Origin: an uncultured Bacteroidia bacterium
GTDB lineage: Bacteria > Bacteroidota > Bacteroidia > Bacteroidales > UBA932
Direction: 5' to 3'
Length of the DNA stretch: 64,000 nt
Assembly: GCA_902789395.1 (NCBI GenBank)
Contig: CADANY010000002.1
Location: 163,390-227,389 of the forward strand
The notes under the pieces were generated by a model. That model searched no databases, was not told where the DNA came from, and was given only the letters and a program-made list of their open reading frames with translations. A program made the position numbers and the translations under genes. Shown piece by piece: positions 1 through 9,400 of the stretch (positions are counted from its first letter, which is position 1; every line of letters starts with the position of its first letter).

Positions 1-1
1 C

Positions 2-130
2 CTGGTCCGTACCGGGAAGTTCGTCAGCACGATCCATTCTCCGGAAGTCCAGGATTTCCATTGCCTGTTTGCCATTCCGCAGACCCAGATTACGATCAAT
101 GACCTGCTGACCCAGAATCCGGTGTACTAG
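2..130 (+). CDS. SusD/RagB-family lipoprotein, C-terminal end only
   Basis: An open frame enters from the left edge and stops at TAG 128-130. Its last residues include FAIPQTQITINDLLTQNP followed by VY, which resembles the conserved SusD/RagB ending (PIPQ..I..N..L.QNPGY). SusD proteins are surface lipoproteins that cap a SusC TonB-dependent transporter and bind its ligand. Only 42 residues are visible, so the substrate cannot be judged. The next gene starts two bases after the stop, so the phosphodiester glycosidase gene and probably the EEP gene after it belong to the same utilisation locus. Confidence 0.75.
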   Translation: MVRTGKFVSTIHSPEVQDFHCLFAIPQTQITINDLLTQNPVY

Positions 131-131
131 T

Positions 132-977
132 ATGGAGTGGAAACGTTTGTTCCTGGTTGCATCGGCGGCATGGCTGCTGATGCAACCGGGTTTATCTGCA
201 CAGTCCCGGGCCGACTCGCTCGCATGGAACGGAGCGAAGTGGGAGTGGACCGATCTCGGGAAGGGCGCCCGCGCGGCAACCGTCCAGCTGAATCTTTTTG
301 ACAGCGTCCAGTCCATCTCGATCGTCGAGTTTCCCGCCCGTCGGTTCCGTCCGGTCCTGGTCCATGCTCCGGGAGCCGAATGCGCTACGACAGATACCCT
401 TGCCATGCGCAGCAGGGGGCGCTTTGCGATCAACGGCAGCTATTTCAATATGAAACGGCTGGTTCCCCATACCTTCTTCGCCCTGAATCACAAGGTTGTC
501 GGGGAGTCCCCTTCAAAGGAGATGACCCGCTCGAACGGCATCCTGGCCCTGAAGGGACGGAAGATGGAAATCTTTCCGTATGATACCCTCAGGAACGATT
601 ATTACCGGCGCCATTACAAGGCGGCTATTGCAACGGGCCCGATCCTGCTGAAGGATGGCGTTCCCGGCTCTTTCCGGGAGGGCTGGTCGTTTGCCGAGAT
701 GCGTCATCCCCGTTCCATGGTCGGATGGCGGCCGGACGGAACGGTCTGCCTTGTCGTTATCGACGGCCGTTTCCCGGGGCAGGGAGAAGGGATGACTCTC
801 CCGGAAATGATTGCACTTTGCCGCCTTCTCGGGCTTGAGGACGCCATCAACCTGGACGGCGGCGGCTCTTCGACGCTCTGGACCGACCGGACGGGGATCC
901 TGAATCATCCGTATGACAACCATCATTTTGACCACAAAGGAGCCAGAAGGGTCCCGAACGCTCTTGTGATTCGCTAA
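132..977 (+). CDS. Phosphodiester glycosidase (NAGPA-domain) family secreted protein
   Basis: A 281-residue protein with an N-terminal signal peptide (cleavage near LSAQS, about residue 25). The NAGPA/DUF2233 hallmarks are visible: AINGSYFNM near residue 98, RSMVGWRPDGTVCLVVIDGR in the middle, and the NLDGGGSSTLW motif near residue 240. The family includes mammalian uncovering enzyme, which cleaves GlcNAc-1-phospho-6-mannose diesters, and bacterial exopolysaccharide-associated proteins; activity here is inferred. The gene is nearly contiguous with the upstream SusD gene, and an EEP phosphodiesterase gene follows, so a phosphodiester-linked glycan or glycerophosphodiester substrate is plausible but unproven. 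Confidence 0.85.
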   Translation: MEWKRLFLVASAAWLLMQPGLSAQSRADSLAWNGAKWEWTDLGKGARAATVQLNLFDSVQSISIVEFPARRFRPVLVHAPGAECATTDTLAMRSRGRFAINGSYFNMKRLVPHTFFALNHKVVGESPSKEMTRSNGILALKGRKMEIFPYDTLRNDYYRRHYKAAIATGPILLKDGVPGSFREGWSFAEMRHPRSMVGWRPDGTVCLVVIDGRFPGQGEGMTLPEMIALCRLLGLEDAINLDGGGSSTLWTDRTGILNHPYDNHHFDHKGARRVPNALVIR

Positions 978-984
978 AAATCAT

Positions 985-992
985 TATTTTTG
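985..992 (+). promoter_or_regulatory. Candidate -7 promoter element next to a start codon
   Basis: TATTTTTG matches the Bacteroidota -7 consensus TAnnTTTG and ends five bases before the ATG at 997. If it is active, the transcript of the downstream EEP gene would be leaderless or nearly so. No good -33 TTTG is seen at the usual distance. Confidence 0.45.
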
Positions 993-996
993 CAGC

Positions 997-1965
997 ATGA
1001 GAATCTGGAAACATTTTATCCTTGCAGCAGCGGCGCTTGCCGGTCTGCTCCCGTCCCTTTTTGCCCAGGAGACGGCCCGTCGGCCGCTCCGGATCCTTTA
1101 TTGGAACATCCAGAACGGCATGTGGTCCGACCAGGGCAACAATTATGACAACTTCGTTGCCTTTGTCCGTGAACTGGATCCCGATATCTGCATCTGGGCC
1201 GAGGCGGAATCCCGGTACAGGACCGATACGGATACCAAGATGGCCGGCTGCGAAGAGGCCTATCTTCCCTATAACTGGGATCTTCTCGCGCAGCGGTACG
1301 GACACAGTTACTCCGTCCTTGCGGGCAAGCGGGATACCTTTCCGCAGGTCATTACATCGAAATATCCTGTCCGGACCCTCAAGCGGATCAACGGGAATGG
1401 GAAAGATATCATCGTCGTCCATGGGGCCGGCCTTGCGGAAGTCGACGTTGACGGAACCCCGATCCGGTTCGTGACGCTCCACACCTATCCGTTCAAGTAC
1501 GCCTATCTGGCTGAGGATCGGGCGAAAAGCGAGGCTGAACAGGGGGGAGATGTCTTCCGGGCCCAGGAGATGGAATATATCTGCAGGCAAACCCTTCTCG
1601 CCGAAGATCCCGCCGGGGAGGGACTCTGGATGATGGTCGGGGATTTCAACGCTATCTCCCGGGTCGATAATGACCATTATAAGCGCCCGGAGAACGACAA
1701 GGCGTTCCTGGTCCATGATTATATCAGGGCTTTCACGCCCTATGTCGATCTTATCAAGGAATGGTATCCGGATTCTTTCGAGCCCACGACCCTTTCCGGA
1801 CGGCGGATCGATTTCATGTACCTGACGCGTCCCCTGTTCGAGAAAGTCCGGTCAGCAAAAGTCCTTCGGGAGGGCTTTGCCAAGAATTGGCGCGATCCCC
1901 GCGATCTCCATGGCTTCTGCCATCCCTCCGACCACTATCCCATCCTTGTTGAGGTGGAATTGTAG
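997..1965 (+). CDS. Secreted endonuclease/exonuclease/phosphatase (EEP) family protein
   Basis: A 322-residue protein with a cleavable signal peptide ending near LFAQE (about residue 24). EEP-fold motifs appear in order: RILYWNIQNG near residue 33, a WAEAE metal-binding region (usually QE), MMVGDFNAISR near 213, RRIDFMYLT near 270 and the C-terminal PSDHYPILVEV with the catalytic Asp-His. The family hydrolyses phosphodiesters in DNA, sphingomyelin or phosphoinositides; the substrate here is unknown. It follows the NAGPA-type gene by 19 bases, which fits a phosphodiester-degrading locus. The stop lies one base from the stop of the convergent mutS gene. Confidence 0.88.
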   Translation: MRIWKHFILAAAALAGLLPSLFAQETARRPLRILYWNIQNGMWSDQGNNYDNFVAFVRELDPDICIWAEAESRYRTDTDTKMAGCEEAYLPYNWDLLAQRYGHSYSVLAGKRDTFPQVITSKYPVRTLKRINGNGKDIIVVHGAGLAEVDVDGTPIRFVTLHTYPFKYAYLAEDRAKSEAEQGGDVFRAQEMEYICRQTLLAEDPAGEGLWMMVGDFNAISRVDNDHYKRPENDKAFLVHDYIRAFTPYVDLIKEWYPDSFEPTTLSGRRIDFMYLTRPLFEKVRSAKVLREGFAKNWRDPRDLHGFCHPSDHYPILVEVEL

Positions 1966-1966
1966 G

Positions 1967-4597
1967 TTATAACCCCAACTCCTCTTTCATGCCCCGCAGA
2001 AGGTCGAAGGCCTGAAGCGGGGTCATGTTGTTGATGTCGGCGTCGCGAAGGCGGTCCCGGAGGGATTCGAGAAGCGGGTCGTCCAGCTGGAACATCGAGA
2101 GTTGGATCGAGCCGTCCCGTTCGACGTGCCCTTCTTTGGTATTGTGCGGTTTGACGGGCCGCTGGGAAAGCTGCTGGACCTTCTCAAGCTGGGCCGCGTT
2201 CTCGAGGGATTTGAGGGTCTGTTCCGCCATTTCGAGGACCTCCTTCGGCATGCCGGCCATCCGGGCTACGTGGATACCGAAACTATGCGCCGTTCCGCCT
2301 TCCCGCATCTTGCGGAGGAACACGACCTCCCGCCCGACTTCCTTGACGGCGATATGGAAGTTCTTAACCCGGGGATAGATCTCTTCCAGGTCGTTGAGTT
2401 CATGATAGTGGGTGGCGAAAAGGGTCTTCGCCCCCTTCCCGTATTCATGGATGTACTCGACGATGGACCGGGCGATCGACATACCGTCGTAGGTCGAGGT
2501 TCCGCGTCCGATTTCGTCCAGCAGGACCAGCGACCGGGCGGACAGGTTGTGCAGAATCATGGACGTCTCCAGCATCTCGACCATGAAGGTTGATTCGCCG
2601 CGGGAGATGTTGTCCGTCGCTCCGACTCGGGTGAAGATTTTGTCGAAAACGCCGATCCGGGCGCTTTCCGCCGGGACGAAGGATCCGATCTGAGCGAGGA
2701 GGACAATCAGGGCGGTCTGCCGCAGAAGGGCGGACTTACCGGCCATGTTGGGGCCCGTCAGGATGATGATCTGCTGCGTCTTGGAGTCCATGTATACGTC
2801 ATTCGGGACGTACTCTTCGCCCGGCCCCATGAGGGTCTCGATGACAGCGTGCCGTCCTGCCTTGATATCTATGGAGTCGCTTTTGTCCATGACCGGCCGG
2901 CAGTAATTCCGGAGGTTGGCCTGATCCGCGAAAGAGCAGAGCACGTCGAGTTTGGCGACGATACGGCAGTTTTTCTGGATCGCGGCGATCTCCCCTTGGA
3001 CCTTCTCGATCAAGGCGCCGTAGAGCCGGGTCTCAATTGCATAGATCCGCTCTTCGGCGGTCGTTATTTTCTCTTCGTACTCTTTGAGTTCCTCGGTAAT
3101 GTACCGTTCTGCATTGACCAGGGTCTGTTTCCGGACCCACTCCGGCGGAACCTTGTCCTTGTGCATGTTCCGGACCTCGATGTAGTAGCCGAAGACATTG
3201 TTGAAAGCGATTCTCAGTGAAGGGATTCCGGTCCGTTCCGACTCCCGCTGCTGCATCTGGAGGAGGTAGTCCTTCCCGCCGGTCGAAATTTGCCGGAGTT
3301 CGTCCAATTCGGAATCGATCCCCCCGGCGATAACCGGTCCCTTGCCGATCTGGACGGCGGATTCCGGGTCCATCACCCGCTGGATCTCCTTCCGGAGCGC
3401 CTCGCAGGATGCCATGCCGCCGAGAAGTTTTTCGAGGGATTCATTGCCCTTGAGATTCTCCCGAAGCGGCTCCATGGACGCAAGTCCCCGGCCGAGCTGG
3501 AGCATTTCCCGGGGGTTGACCTTCCCGGTGGCGACCCGTCCGAGGATCCGTTCCAGGTCCCCGATGTTCCCGAGGGTCTCCATCGTTTCTTCGAGGAGTT
3601 CGGCGTTGTCTTTCATGAACCCGACGATCTCGTAGCGCCGCTCCAGCTCCTTCAGATCCATGATCGGGAGCGCCAGCCACTGCCGGAGCATCCGGGCACC
3701 CATCGGGGTGGAGCACCGGTCGATCGTCTGGATGAGGGAAACGCCCTCCCCGCCGGAGGCGCTGGCGAAAATCTCCAGATTCCGGATCGTAAAGCGGTCC
3801 ATCCAGACGAACTTCCCTTCGTCGATACGGCCGAGGGAGCAGATGTTTTTCAGCCCGGTATGGCAGGTCTGTTCGAGATAAACTATCAGGGCACCGGCGG
3901 AGCAAACCCCGAGCGGATACGGATCGACGGCAAAGCCTTTCAGGGAATCTACGCCGAGCTGACGGCAGAGTTTTTTGACGGCGGCGTCGTAGACAAAAGC
4001 CCACTCGTCGATACTGGTCGTATAATAGGCACCGAAGCGGTCTTTGACTCCTTTCTCGTAGCCCCGCTGGACGATCAGTTCCCGCGGGTGGAGAGAACTC
4101 AGCAGGGTTGCGATATAATCGAGATTACCCTGGGCGAGCAGGAACTGGCCCGTAGACGCGTCCAGGAATGCCGCTCCGCACTGATCCTTTTCGAAGGTCA
4201 GGCCGCAGAGGAAATTGTTTTCTTTCTGTTCAAGGGTGCCGGCATTGAAGGAAATGCCGGGCGTGACGATTTCCGTAACGCCCCGTTTGACCAGTTTCTT
4301 GGCGAATTTGGGATCTTCCAGCTGGTCGCAGACGGCGACTTTCATCCCGGCCCGGATGAGTTTCGGGATATAATTGTCGATGGCATGGTGGGGGAAGCCC
4401 GCCATTGCAACAGGTCCCTTCTCTCCGTTCGATTTTTTGGTCAGGACCAGTCCGAGGATCTTGGACGCTTTTTCCGCATCGTCGGAATAGAGCTCATAGA
4501 AATCCCCGACCCTGTACAGGAGAAGGGCCTCGGGGTATTGGGCTTTCGTCTCGAAATATTGTCGGATAAGCGGAGTATCTTCTGCCGTCTTTGCCAT
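1967..4597 (-). CDS. mutS: DNA mismatch repair protein MutS
   Basis: An 876-residue MutS of usual length. The N-terminal mismatch-binding domain carries the Phe-x-Glu motif in GDFYELY (F32/E34 region). The connector, lever and clamp domains follow. The C-terminal ATPase has Walker A GPNMAGKS, Walker B LLDEIGRGTS and the FATHYHEL signature. It recognises base mismatches and small loops in DNA and recruits MutL. The gene stands alone on the minus strand, divergent from the DUF6377 regulator. Its 3' end is one base from the EEP stop, so no separate terminator fits between them. The ATG at 4597 starts the conserved N-terminus directly. Confidence 0.98.
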   Translation of the reverse strand: MAKTAEDTPLIRQYFETKAQYPEALLLYRVGDFYELYSDDAEKASKILGLVLTKKSNGEKGPVAMAGFPHHAIDNYIPKLIRAGMKVAVCDQLEDPKFAKKLVKRGVTEIVTPGISFNAGTLEQKENNFLCGLTFEKDQCGAAFLDASTGQFLLAQGNLDYIATLLSSLHPRELIVQRGYEKGVKDRFGAYYTTSIDEWAFVYDAAVKKLCRQLGVDSLKGFAVDPYPLGVCSAGALIVYLEQTCHTGLKNICSLGRIDEGKFVWMDRFTIRNLEIFASASGGEGVSLIQTIDRCSTPMGARMLRQWLALPIMDLKELERRYEIVGFMKDNAELLEETMETLGNIGDLERILGRVATGKVNPREMLQLGRGLASMEPLRENLKGNESLEKLLGGMASCEALRKEIQRVMDPESAVQIGKGPVIAGGIDSELDELRQISTGGKDYLLQMQQRESERTGIPSLRIAFNNVFGYYIEVRNMHKDKVPPEWVRKQTLVNAERYITEELKEYEEKITTAEERIYAIETRLYGALIEKVQGEIAAIQKNCRIVAKLDVLCSFADQANLRNYCRPVMDKSDSIDIKAGRHAVIETLMGPGEEYVPNDVYMDSKTQQIIILTGPNMAGKSALLRQTALIVLLAQIGSFVPAESARIGVFDKIFTRVGATDNISRGESTFMVEMLETSMILHNLSARSLVLLDEIGRGTSTYDGMSIARSIVEYIHEYGKGAKTLFATHYHELNDLEEIYPRVKNFHIAVKEVGREVVFLRKMREGGTAHSFGIHVARMAGMPKEVLEMAEQTLKSLENAAQLEKVQQLSQRPVKPHNTKEGHVERDGSIQLSMFQLDDPLLESLRDRLRDADINNMTPLQAFDLLRGMKEELGL

Positions 4598-4620
4598 AAT
4601 TCAAACCTTGGAAAATCATA

Positions 4621-4628
4621 CAAATTTA
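4621..4628 (-). promoter_or_regulatory. Candidate -7 promoter element for mutS
   Basis: On the minus strand this reads TAAATTTG, matching TAnnTTTG, about 23 bases upstream of the mutS ATG. No convincing -33 TTTG is seen, so this is a partial match. Confidence 0.4.
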
Positions 4629-4664
4629 ATACTTTTTCTTATATTTACGGCCGGATAACACTTG

Positions 4665-6293
4665 ATGATGAGACTGATAACCTCCCTTCTCGCTCTCCTG
4701 GGCGCCGTTCTGACATCCTGCGTTCCATCCGGTCGTGTCTACGATCCGGCATTGGACGGACTGGACGGCTATCTTTCTGCGCGCCAGCTCTATGAAACCC
4801 GGAAGTTGGATAAGATCGAAGCGCTGCGGAAGATCCTCCCGCCCGATGGCGGAGACCCGAGGCAGCGGTTCACGGTCTGCTACAACCTTGCCGAGGAGTT
4901 CTTCTCGTATAAATTCGACTCTACGGAAACCTGGCTCGGCCGGAGCATGGCCGCGGCGGAAGAAGCCCAAGATCCGCATCTGATAACGAAGGCGGAGATC
5001 CTTCTGGCAGACCTGTATTCGACCGCCGGTCATTTTCTCGACGCAGACCGGCTTTTCGGAGTGATTTCCGCCAGGGTCCTGCCTGAGGAGTTGCAGAAAG
5101 AATTCGATTACGCCTACTACCGGTTCGCCCGCAGCCTCCAGGATAATCTCGGGATCATCGAATCCGTTCCAGTCCCCGATCTCTCCGCCTGCGAGGACCG
5201 GGTTCTCGGATCTTTTCCCGTCCATTCTGACGTTTGGCGTGAGGTGCGCGTTGCCCGGTTCCTTCGGGAGAACCAGCTCTCCTCCGCGGACAGCCTGAAC
5301 CGACTGATGGTCAAGGCCCATCACCAGGAAGAGCACCGCTATGCCGTTGTGACATACATCCAGTCCGTGATCGAGAGTGCGAAAGGGGATGAAAAGGCCT
5401 GCATGGCCTGGCTGGTTGAATCTGCGGAAAGCGACATCGTCAATTCCGTCAAGGACTATGCCTCGCTGACCGTCATTTCTCAGATTCTGACGGATCGGGA
5501 TGTCGATCGGGCTTTCCGGTATCTCCGGATTGCCCAGGAAGATGCGATCTTCTATAATGCGCGCCTTCGTCCCTGGCAGATTTCTCAGTTTTTCATGAAT
5601 ATCGAGAACAGCTATATGGACTGGTACCGGGAAATATCTCTGAGGACCCGCACCGTGGCTGTTCTGATGACCGTCATTGCCCTGGCCCTTCTGGCGGCGT
5701 TGTATTTCCTGGTCAAGCGTTCCCGGAAACTCTCTAAGACACAGAATGCCCTCATTCTAAGTAACCAGCAACTGGAAACCACAAATGAGCGCCTCCAACT
5801 GTTGAATAAGGAAATATCTGAAGCGAATGCGATCAAGGAGGAATATATCGGCCTGTTCCTGAAGATCCTTTCTGAGAATATCGATAAGATGGCAGCCCAC
5901 GACAATTCGATCCGGAAAAAACTCAAGCAAGGAAAAACGGATGAACTGCTGAAGGAGCTGTCGATCACGACACGTACGGAAGACGAGCTGGAAGCCTTCT
6001 ATCACACCTTTGATACAACCTTCCTGAGCCTGTATCCGGACTTTGTCGAGGCTTTCAACGGACTCCTTCGGGAGGACGAGCGGATTGTCTTGAAAAAAGG
6101 GGAACTCCTGAATACGGAACTAAGGATTTTCGCCCTTGTCAGGCTTGGGATCGAGGACTCTACCCGTATAGCGAACCTGCTCCATTATTCCGTCAGTACG
6201 ATCTACAATTACAAGGTCAAGATGCGCAACAAGGCAGCTGGCGATCGTGATAAATTTGAAGATAATGTAAAAACTATCGGTCGGAAAATTTAG
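4665..6293 (+). CDS. DUF6377-type TPR membrane regulator
   Basis: A 542-residue protein read from ATG 4665 (the frame also has a TTG at 4662). It has an N-terminal signal with lipobox-like LTSC, a helical TPR-like region to about residue 310, one transmembrane segment (TVAVLMTVIALALLAAL, about 330-350), a coiled coil (NQQLETTNERLQLLNKEI) and a C-terminal helix-turn-helix-like end (LLHYSVSTIYNYKVKMRN). This layout matches DUF6377 proteins common in Bacteroidota. A role as membrane-anchored transcription regulator is inferred from the HTH-like tail and from its position directly upstream of the beta-glucan SusC gene. Confidence 0.8.
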   Translation: MMRLITSLLALLGAVLTSCVPSGRVYDPALDGLDGYLSARQLYETRKLDKIEALRKILPPDGGDPRQRFTVCYNLAEEFFSYKFDSTETWLGRSMAAAEEAQDPHLITKAEILLADLYSTAGHFLDADRLFGVISARVLPEELQKEFDYAYYRFARSLQDNLGIIESVPVPDLSACEDRVLGSFPVHSDVWREVRVARFLRENQLSSADSLNRLMVKAHHQEEHRYAVVTYIQSVIESAKGDEKACMAWLVESAESDIVNSVKDYASLTVISQILTDRDVDRAFRYLRIAQEDAIFYNARLRPWQISQFFMNIENSYMDWYREISLRTRTVAVLMTVIALALLAALYFLVKRSRKLSKTQNALILSNQQLETTNERLQLLNKEISEANAIKEEYIGLFLKILSENIDKMAAHDNSIRKKLKQGKTDELLKELSITTRTEDELEAFYHTFDTTFLSLYPDFVEAFNGLLREDERIVLKKGELLNTELRIFALVRLGIEDSTRIANLLHYSVSTIYNYKVKMRNKAAGDRDKFEDNVKTIGRKI

Positions 6294-6343
6294 AATCGAC
6301 TCTCTCAAGAGCTACTTTTTTGTAGGCCCGATTCTATAATAAA

Positions 6344-6360
6344 CACCTGAAAATCAGGTG
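6344..6360. repeat. Inverted repeat between the DUF6377 and susC genes
   Basis: CACCTGA-AAA-TCAGGTG is a perfect 7-base inverted repeat with a 3-base centre. It lies about 50 bases after the DUF6377 stop. It may be a weak terminator hairpin, but no T-run follows on the plus strand, or an operator. Confidence 0.5.
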
Positions 6361-6392
6361 CTTGAAATTTTGAAATCACTACTTTTTTCACT

Positions 6393-6429
6393 ATAGACTG
6401 CAAAGGGATTGCTTTGTAGACTATTTTTG
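6393..6429 (+). promoter_or_regulatory. Candidate susC promoter overlapped by a 13-base dyad
   Basis: TATTTTTG at 6422-6429 matches the -7 consensus TAnnTTTG. A dyad surrounds it: left arm ATAGACTGCAAAG (6393-6405), spacer GGATTG, right arm CTTTGTAGACTAT (6412-6424), 11 of 13 positions pairing. The right arm overlaps the -7 box and the left arm covers the -33 position, which reads only ACTG. This is where an activator or repressor of the beta-glucan locus would be expected to bind. Confidence 0.5.
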
Positions 6430-6475
6430 TGTATGACCTAACCCGCAATCTTACGTGTAACCAATATAAGATTTT

Positions 6476-9400
6476 ATGAAAAAAATAGCTATCCTGATCC
6501 TTTCCATGGGATTGAGTCTGGCGGCGTGGGCCCAGAACGTGACCGTGAGCGGTCATGTGCTGGACAATGCTTCCCAGCCTGTCATCGGGGCCTTCGTGGT
6601 CGAGAAAGGAACCAGCAACGGCACGATGACCGGAATCGACGGTGAGTTCGTCATCAAGGTTCCAGCTAGCGCGACGCTGGAGGTTTCCTGCATCGGTTAC
6701 CAGTCCCGCACTGTCACCGTAAGCGGCGAAACGACCGGCCTGACCGTTGTCCTCGAGGACGACAGCCAGATGCTTGAAGAGACAGTCGTTATCGGGTACG
6801 GAGTCCAGAAAAAGAGCGTCGTCACCGCCTCTATCGCGAAAGTTTCCGCGGAAGACCTTGGTGCGACCGCTCCGACCCGCGTGGACAACGCTCTCAAAGG
6901 CCTTACGGCCGGTGTCAATGTCACTGCGTCCTCCGGACAGCCCGGTGCCTCTTCCCGCATCCGGGTCCGCGGTACCGGTACGATCAACCATTCCGATCCT
7001 TTATATATAGTGGACGGAATGCCGATCGAAGGCGGCATCGATTACCTGAATCCGACAGATATTGAGAGCATCGAGGTTCTCAAGGATGCAGCTTCGGGAG
7101 CCGTGTACGGAGCCCGGGCTGCCAACGGTGTCATCCTTGTGACGACTAAGAAAGGCGTCAAGGGACAGACCCATGTAACCTATGATTTCTCTTACGGAAT
7201 TTCCAATCCGTGGCGCATGCGCGAGGTCCTGAATGCCTCCGAGTATGCTCTGATGATCAACGAGGGTATGATCAATGCCGGAATCGCTCCGAAGTACAAC
7301 GATCCGTTCAGCTACGGCGTCGGAACCGACTGGCAGAAAGAGGTATTCAACCGGAATGCCCCCCAGCAGACCCATGAAATGAGCGTCAGCGGCGCATCGG
7401 ACAAGGTCAACTACTATCTCTCCCTCGGCTACACCGAGCAGGAAGGTATCGTCGGCGGTAATTTCAACAAGTCCAACTATGACCGTCTGACCCTCCGTTC
7501 CAATACCTCATATACTGTATTAGACCGCCGCGAGGAACGAAATTTCCTGAACCAGTTTATTCTGACAAGCAACCTTTCCTATGCGAATATCCACTCGATC
7601 GGCGTGACGGAAAACTCCCAGTGGGGCTCTCCGCTCGGTTCCGCCCTGGCGCTTTCCCCGATCCTCGGAGTCCTTGCGACCGAGGACCAGGCAAAGCAGT
7701 ATGCTTCCCTGTATGCCGGCGAGACCCTGCTCCGCAATGCGGACGGGCAGCTTTTTATGATCCCGGGGATGGACTACAACGAAATGGTCAACCCGATCGC
7801 GAGTATGTCCCTGCCGGGGAACAAGGGATGGAGCCACAAGTTCGTCGCCGGTTTCGCCGGTGAACTCCAGATCTGGGACAACCTGAAGTTCCGGTCTTCC
7901 TACGGCATCGACCTCAGCTTCTGGGGCAATGAAGGATATACCCCGCTTTTCTATCTGAGCGGCAACAACAAGGCGACCTACAGCAACGCCAACGCTTTCA
8001 GCGCCACCTCCTCCGTCTGGCAGATTGAAAACACCCTGACTTATAATAAGGAAATCGGCCGTCACGGCTTCTCCGTCCTCCTGGGCCAGAGTGCCAAGGC
8101 TTCCCGAGGCCAGCAGGTCGGCGGATCCCGCTATGACCTTCCGGAAGAATGGTACGACAAGCCCTATATCGACAATGCGACCGGACTCCAGGAAGACGGC
8201 CGGATGAGCATCTACGGCGGACCATATATCTCCGCCCGTCTGGCGTCTTATTTCCTCCGTGCCGATTATAACTTCGACGAGCGCTATATGGCCCAGTTCA
8301 CGATCCGCCGGGACGGTTCCTCCCGCTTCGGCGCCAACAACAAATGGGCGACCTTCCCGTCCTTCTCCCTGGGGTGGAACATCCACAAGGAGAGCTTCTT
8401 CCAGGACAACATGCCCGCATGGATCAACAATGCCAAGCTCCGCTTCTCCTGGGGTAAGAACGGTAATGAAGCCATAGGTGATTTCCGCTATACTGTCCTG
8501 ACTTCTTCGGAGAACAACTACATCCTCGGAGAGGGGGAGACGACCGTCCAGGGTGTCAAGTCCAGCGGTCTTGCCAACCCGAACCTCCGCTGGGAGGAAA
8601 GCGTCCAGACCGACCTCGGCCTCGACCTTGGTTTCTTCAATAACAAGCTTACCTTTACCGTCGACTGGTATGATAAGAAGACGGACGGCATGCTGATGGA
8701 GATCCCGATCAACAAGTATGTCGGCGAAGCGCGTCCGATCGGCAATGTCGGAATCATGGACAACCGCGGTCTCGAGATGGAGGCTGGGTTCAAGCACTCG
8801 GTCGGTGACTGGAATTTCCGACTTGGCGGCAACCTGACCTGGCTGAAGAACAAGCTGATCAACCTCGGCAATGAGAGCGGCATCGCCAATTATGACTCCT
8901 TCCAGGGTGCCGGTACGATCACCCGGGCCGAGAACGGAATGCCTTTCCCGTTCTTCTATGGACTCAAGACGGACGGAATCTTCCAGAACCAGGCAGAAAT
9001 CGACAGCTATGTCAATGCTTCCGGCGCGAAGATCATGCCTGCGGCCCTCCCGGGCGATGTCCGTTTCGTCGACATCAACGGGGACGGTCAGATCTCGAAC
9101 GATGACCGTACCTGTATCGGTAACGGTACGCCGGACTGGACCTGGGGTATCAATCTCTCCGCCTCCTGGCGCAGCTTCGACTTCTACATGCTCTGGCAGG
9201 GAACGGTCGGTAACGATATCTTCGACGCGACACGCCGTACGGATATCTCCGAGACCAACATGCCGGCCTACATGCTGAACCGCTGGACCGGCGAGGGAAC
9301 CTCGAACAAGTATCCTCGCTTTGTCCGCGGAGACTCCGTCAACTGGCAGTCTTCTGACCTCTACATCCAGGATGGCACCTATGCCCGCCTGAAGAACATC

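Noticed and set aside
6344..6360. Intrinsic terminator after the DUF6377 gene
   Set aside because: The 7-base hairpin is not followed by a T-run on the plus strand, so only an inverted repeat is reported.
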